Of a stretch of 12,729 nucleotides of DNA, positions 9,459-12,729 are shown piece after piece. The position numbers and the translations under genes are program-made. Source of the stretch: a bacterium. Lineage in GTDB: Bacteria > Blakebacterota > Blakebacteria > Blakebacterales > Blakebacteraceae. The DNA lies in NCBI GenBank assembly GCA_025774205.1, contig JALGWK010000042.1, positions 1 to 12,729 on the forward strand, written 5' to 3'. The stretch's first letter is position 1. Every line of letters begins with the position of its first letter. The notes beneath the pieces were generated by a model, which ran no database searches, was not told where the DNA came from, and saw only the letters and a program-made list of their open reading frames with translations.

Positions 9459-11344
9459 CAGGTCTGGAACTGCAGGGTGTGAAGGCGTCGGTAGAGCCCC
9501 TCCTCCTCGGCCAGCAGCGCCTCGTGGGTACCTCGCTGGATGATCTGTCCCCCCTCGAGCACCACGATGGTGTCCGCCTTCTGCACCGTTGAAAGCCGGT
9601 GCGCGATCACCAGGGTTGTCCGATCCTTCATCAGGTGTTCCAGCGCCTCCTGGACCAGCATTTCGCTCTCGGTGTCAAGGCTGGAGGTGGCCTCATCGAG
9701 GATCAGGATAGGCGGATTCTTCATGATGGCCCGGGCGATCGCCAGCCGCTGACGCTGGCCGCCCGAAAGCCTGACGCCGCGATCTCCCACAAAGGTCTCG
9801 TATCCGTCAGGCAGGTCCATGATGAACTCGTGAGCATTCGCGGCCCGGGCTGCCTCCTCAACCCGTTCCATCCCGAAGTCATCCAGCCCGTAGGCGATGT
9901 TACGGGCCACGCTCTCGTTGAAGAGAATCGTCTCCTGGGTGACCACACCGATGAGTCTGCGGATCGATCCGACCGTATATTCCCGGATATCGGTGCCATC
10001 GATCTCGACCGCCCCCGCGATCGGATCATAGAAACGGGGCAGCATGTCGGCCAGGGTACTCTTGCCGGCTCCGCTCGGTCCGACCAGGGCGATGATCTCC
10101 CCCTTCCGAAGCGAAAGATCGATCCCCGTGAGCACCGGCGCCCCCGGTTCATATTCGAAGGAAATGTTCCGGTAGTCGACCGCGCCGGTGAAGTCCCTGA
10201 GCGGACTGGCTCCCGGTGAATCGACGATGGTCGGCGGCGTGTCGATGATCTCGAACACCCGTTCCGCGGCTGCCAGTCCCTGCTGGAGCTTGGTGTACGA
10301 TTTGCCGAGCTCCCTCAGGGGAGTGAACATGCTGAAGAGCACGATGAGGAAGGTGATGAACTCGTCGGGGGTGAGCGTGGATGTCCCCCCCAGGATACTG
10401 ACGCCGCCGAGGTAGAGGATCCCGATCCCCACGACCGTCGCAACCACCTCGCTCGAGGGCGCGGCCAGTTTCCGTATCCGGGCCAGGCGCAGCGACTTGT
10501 TGAAGTACGATCCGGCTGCCCCGGCGAATCGAGCCGATTCGTAAGCCTCCATATCGAAGGCTTTCACCACCCGGATACCGCCCAGGGTCTCGCTCAGGAT
10601 CGCGGTCAGGTTCCCCATTTCCGTCTGCATCCGCCCGGTCCTGCGGAAGATGCTCCGGCCGATCCTGGTGATGATCCAGGCCGAGGCGGGCAGGATGAGC
10701 AGGGAGATGAGCGTCAGGGGCGGACTGATCACCAACGCCATCCCAAGGAAGACAAGTATCGACAGCGGGTGCTTGATGAACTCGACCAGCAAGGCCGCCG
10801 CCGATCGCTTGACCAGGGTGACATCACTCGTGACCCGCGCGAGAAGCACTCCCGTCCGGTTCTGCTCGAAGAATCCGAGCGACAGGCGGCTCAACCGGTC
10901 AAAGAGGTCGACCCGGAGGTCCCTGATGAGACCATTTTCGGCGATGGCCATCAGGTAGCCCTGAAGGTAGGCGAAGATATTCTTCAGCAGTACCACCAGC
11001 ATGTAGATCAGGCAGAGTCTGATAAGGGAGTCTTTCGGATCGGGACGGCTGATCAGATTCCTGGTGGCATTCTTGAGGCGGTTCTTGACCCCCTGCAACC
11101 CGGAGGTTCCGCCAGAGACGTCATCCATTGCGCTCCCGGTCTCACCACCTGCCGGTTCCCCGGGGGTGACCGGTGCGGTGACGGAGATCACCGGGCTGGT
11201 TCCGAACAGGGTCTCCAGGGTAGGCATCAGCATCCATACCATGAGACCGGAGAAGATCGTGAACAGGATCGTGCAGAGGATAGAGCCGGCAAGTGAGGCC
11301 CGGTACGGTCGGATATAGCTCAGAACACGCCGGAAACCGCGCAC
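9458..11344 (-). CDS. msbA: MsbA-like ABC exporter (fused transmembrane and ATPase domains), lipid/LPS flippase type
   Basis: This 628-residue half-transporter probably works as a homodimer flipping lipid A-core or another lipid across the inner membrane. The transmembrane domain covers about 1-350. The ATPase domain shows Walker [10 protein letters not shown] (422-430), the Q-loop Gln470, signature LSGGQ (526-530), Walker B ILILDE (546-551) and H-loop His582. Between helix 1 (about 15-40) and helix 2 (about 106-125) there is an unusually long hydrophilic segment of some 55-60 residues, rich in Gly, Pro, Ser and Thr, which should face the periplasm. The start is GTG 11344 with AAGGA eight bases upstream; a small inverted repeat at 11353-11365 overlaps that site. 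The gene sits directly before the glycosyltransferases, which supports an LPS role. MsbA versus another lipid or peptide exporter cannot be settled from sequence alone. Confidence 0.9.
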   Translation of the reverse strand: MRGFRRVLSYIRPYRASLAGSILCTILFTIFSGLMVWMLMPTLETLFGTSPVISVTAPVTPGEPAGGETGSAMDDVSGGTSGLQGVKNRLKNATRNLISRPDPKDSLIRLCLIYMLVVLLKNIFAYLQGYLMAIAENGLIRDLRVDLFDRLSRLSLGFFEQNRTGVLLARVTSDVTLVKRSAAALLVEFIKHPLSILVFLGMALVISPPLTLISLLILPASAWIITRIGRSIFRRTGRMQTEMGNLTAILSETLGGIRVVKAFDMEAYESARFAGAAGSYFNKSLRLARIRKLAAPSSEVVATVVGIGILYLGGVSILGGTSTLTPDEFITFLIVLFSMFTPLRELGKSYTKLQQGLAAAERVFEIIDTPPTIVDSPGASPLRDFTGAVDYRNISFEYEPGAPVLTGIDLSLRKGEIIALVGPSGAGKSTLADMLPRFYDPIAGAVEIDGTDIREYTVGSIRRLIGVVTQETILFNESVARNIAYGLDDFGMERVEEAARAANAHEFIMDLPDGYETFVGDRGVRLSGGQRQRLAIARAIMKNPPILILDEATSSLDTESEMLVQEALEHLMKDRTTLVIAHRLSTVQKADTIVVLEGGQIIQRGTHEALLAEEEGLYRRLHTLQFQT

Positions 11345-11370
11345 AGGGATTCCTTTCAGGGAAAGTGCCC

Positions 11371-12360
11371 CTAATGCTCCCGGCTCAGGATGAACTCCAT
11401 GATCTCTTCGATCGCGTCGCGTCCCTCAGAGGCCGGGAGCAGCTCAAGGTTCTGCCTCGCCTCATCGATGAATCGGCGGGCAGCTTCCTTGGCGTACTCG
11501 AGTCCACCGTACCGGTGAACGAAATCGAGGATCTCCGGCCAGCAGCCATCGACGTCCGGATCCTCGATCAGCATGGTCAGACGTTCCCGTTCCGCTCCTT
11601 CAGCTACCCGCTGAGAGTAGATGATAGGAAGCGTGATCTTTCCCTCCCGCAGATCATGCCCTTCGGTAGGTTTGCCGGTTACGTCACTGGCACCACCATA
11701 ATCAAGCATATCATCGGTAAGCTGAAAGGCGGTACCGATAGATTCACCCAGGTTCCGGTACCGTTCCGCGGTGGTGTCGTCGGCTCCGCAGAGGACACCG
11801 GCGATCTCGGTGGTCGCGCCGAAGAGGCTCGATGTTTTCCCCCGGATGATCTGGAAGTAATGCTCCTCGGTGATGTGACGATTATGACGGACGTCGACCT
11901 GGAGCAGTTCCCCCTGGCTCATCCGGTCGAGAGATACCGCGAAGATCGGTGTCAGACGGGGATTACCGACATCAAGGAGGGTGTTCAGTGCCCGGGCGAA
12001 GATGAAATCGCCCATGAGGACGCTCGAATTCTCACCCCAGACGGCGTTGAGGGTTTCGAGACCGCGTCGAAGATCGGAGTCGTCGATGACATCATCGTGG
12101 ACGAGGGTGGCCGTATGAAGCAGTTCGATGGCCACGGCTGCCTTGATGGCGGAGGTTCCACATGCCTCGTGTGCCCGGCAGATGAGCAGGAGAAGCGTGG
12201 GACGGATCCGCTTCCCCTTCATCAGGTTGAGGTGCGCCGACATCATCTTGACGATCGGCACTTCACTCGCCAGAGCGCGTTCCAGATGCGCGTCCAGCTC
12301 CTGGAGGTTCTCCTGAAGGATATCCAGCAGTTTCTGTGTCCGCGTGTTTCCTGTGGACAT
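11371..12360 (-). CDS. Trans-type long-chain polyprenyl diphosphate synthase
   Basis: This 329-residue enzyme of the IspA/IspB superfamily extends allylic diphosphates with isopentenyl diphosphate. It contains the substrate-binding GKRIRP (49-54), the first Asp-rich motif DDVID (89-93) and the second, DDMLD (216-220). The residue five positions before the first motif is Ala84, a small side chain that in this family allows long products rather than farnesyl or geranylgeranyl diphosphate, so a C35-C50 chain for a quinone tail is likely. It is not the cis-type synthase that makes undecaprenyl diphosphate. The start is ATG 12360 with GAGAGG about four bases upstream. It is the first gene after the only convincing promoter in the window and is followed after 26 bases by the exporter gene. 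Product length is inferred. Confidence 0.94.
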   Translation of the reverse strand: MSTGNTRTQKLLDILQENLQELDAHLERALASEVPIVKMMSAHLNLMKGKRIRPTLLLLICRAHEACGTSAIKAAVAIELLHTATLVHDDVIDDSDLRRGLETLNAVWGENSSVLMGDFIFARALNTLLDVGNPRLTPIFAVSLDRMSQGELLQVDVRHNRHITEEHYFQIIRGKTSSLFGATTEIAGVLCGADDTTAERYRNLGESIGTAFQLTDDMLDYGGASDVTGKPTEGHDLREGKITLPIIYSQRVAEGAERERLTMLIEDPDVDGCWPEILDFVHRYGGLEYAKEAARRFIDEARQNLELLPASEGRDAIEEIMEFILSREH

Positions 12361-12378
12361 GATACCTCTCAGAAAGCT

Positions 12379-12400
12379 GACCCTGCGTGATTGCAGGATC
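12379..12400 (-). other. Hairpin in the leader of the polyprenyl synthase gene
   Basis: On the minus strand GATCCTGC and GCAGGGTC can pair as an eight-base stem (one G-U wobble) around a six-base loop. It lies at the predicted 5' end of the transcript. It is followed by AGCTTTCT rather than a run of T, so it is a weak candidate for a terminator of tatC and could equally be a 5' stabilising stem-loop. Confidence 0.4.
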
Positions 12401-12405
12401 GACGG

Positions 12406-12434
12406 AATCTAGGCGCGGTACCCGACCGAGTCAA
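12406..12434 (-). promoter_or_regulatory. Predicted sigma70-type promoter upstream of the polyprenyl synthase gene
   Basis: Reading the minus strand, TTGACT at 12434-12429 (five of six matches to TTGACA) is followed after exactly 17 bases by TAGATT at 12411-12406 (four of six matches to TATAAT). Transcription would start near 12399, giving a leader of about 39 bases. It lies in the only intergenic stretch of more than about 45 bases and precedes a tightly packed series of same-strand genes. Whether this organism's housekeeping sigma factor uses these boxes is unknown. Confidence 0.55.
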
Positions 12435-12456
12435 CCAATAGCCTTTACCGCGGTCA

Positions 12457-12729
12457 TCAATCGGCAGCCGGTTCCAGGCTGTCCTCCTCCTCCTCCTCCT
12501 CGTCGTCGTCCGGATCGTATCGGCGCCTGCCTATCCAGGCCACGAAGATGCTGATCTCATACAGGATGACGAGCGGTACCATGGCCATGATCATCGTCAC
12601 CGGATCCTGAGGGGTCATCAGGGCTGAAAGCACGGCGATCGTGAAGACGGCGTAGGCACGGATCTTTCGGAGCAGTTTCGGGGTGATGAGTCCGACGCGG
12701 GCGAGAATGAACGAGACCACCGGCAGCTC
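12457..12729 (-). CDS. tatC: Sec-independent protein translocase TatC, C-terminal part
   Basis: The last 90 residues of TatC are present; the N-terminus lies beyond the right edge. TatC is the inner-membrane receptor for twin-arginine signal peptides. The fragment opens with ELPVVSFILARVGLITPKLLRK, matching the conserved 'FE(V/L)P' entry to helix 5. It continues through ALMTPQDPVTMIMAMVPLVILYEISIF, corresponding to E. coli 'LTPPD...LLAIPMYCLFEIGVF' and helix 6. After the final helix a tail of about 20 residues is very acidic (DPDDDEEEEEED), encoded by near-perfect GAG/GAC trinucleotide repeats at about 12482-12511. The gene ends 96 bases before the polyprenyl synthase; a promoter lies in between, so it may form the end of a separate upstream unit or read through. 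Confidence 0.93.
   Translation of the reverse strand, partial: ELPVVSFILARVGLITPKLLRKIRAYAVFTIAVLSALMTPQDPVTMIMAMVPLVILYEISIFVAWIGRRRYDPDDDEEEEEEDSLEPAAD

Noticed and set aside
11293-12390. Long plus-strand open frame (about 365 codons) opposite the polyprenyl synthase gene
   Set aside because: It is antisense to a gene with complete Asp-rich catalytic motifs, its translation shows no recognisable domain, and GC-rich coding DNA commonly leaves such frames open.
12379-12400. Strong intrinsic terminator after tatC
   Set aside because: The stem lies downstream of the predicted promoter's -10 box and is not followed by a run of T on the minus strand.

Overview
This window is a GC-rich stretch of a bacterial chromosome in which every supportable gene is on the minus strand, so the biological reading order runs from the right edge (12729) to the left edge (1). 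Lipopolysaccharide-type glycosyltransferases, an MsbA-like ABC exporter, UppP, TatC and a bifunctional Rel protein point to a free-living diderm (Gram-negative-type) bacterium. A sodium-symporter gene and a B12-dependent acyl-CoA mutase would suit many environmental phyla. I suspect the FCB/Gemmatimonadota-like candidate phyla from general gene style, but nothing here fixes the taxon.

Layout in transcription order: (1) the C-terminal part of tatC, cut by the right edge; (2) a roughly 96-base intergenic stretch with a good sigma70-type promoter and a hairpin; (3) a trans-type long-chain polyprenyl diphosphate synthase; (4) an MsbA-like lipid exporter; (5) a family 9 glycosyltransferase (heptosyltransferase type) broken into two pieces by a frameshift; (6) a GT4 and (7) a GT2 (WaaE-like) glycosyltransferase; (8) the MeaB/ArgK GTPase; (9, 10) the large and small subunits of an adenosylcobalamin-dependent acyl-CoA mutase; (11) a full-length Rel (p)ppGpp synthetase/hydrolase; (12) UppP undecaprenyl-diphosphatase; (13) the N-terminus of a sodium:neurotransmitter-symporter family transporter, cut by the left edge.

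From the polyprenyl synthase to the symporter no gap exceeds about 30 bases (about 45 for one alternative start choice), and several neighbours overlap by 1 to 11 bases or are separated by one base. The whole set could be read from the promoter at about 12406-12434. It combines envelope-lipid work (polyprenyl synthesis, lipid export, sugar addition to the LPS core, undecaprenyl recycling) with a metabolic cassette (mutase plus its G-protein chaperone) and a global stress regulator.

The two observations most worth following up are these. First, the mutase would routinely be called methylmalonyl-CoA mutase, but at the two substrate-discriminating positions it has Phe and Gln, which are the isobutyryl-CoA mutase residues. 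Second, the GT9 gene carries a +1-type frameshift with no homopolymer or obvious slippery site. I see no defence system, mobile element, CRISPR array, RNA gene or clearly novel multi-gene system in this window.
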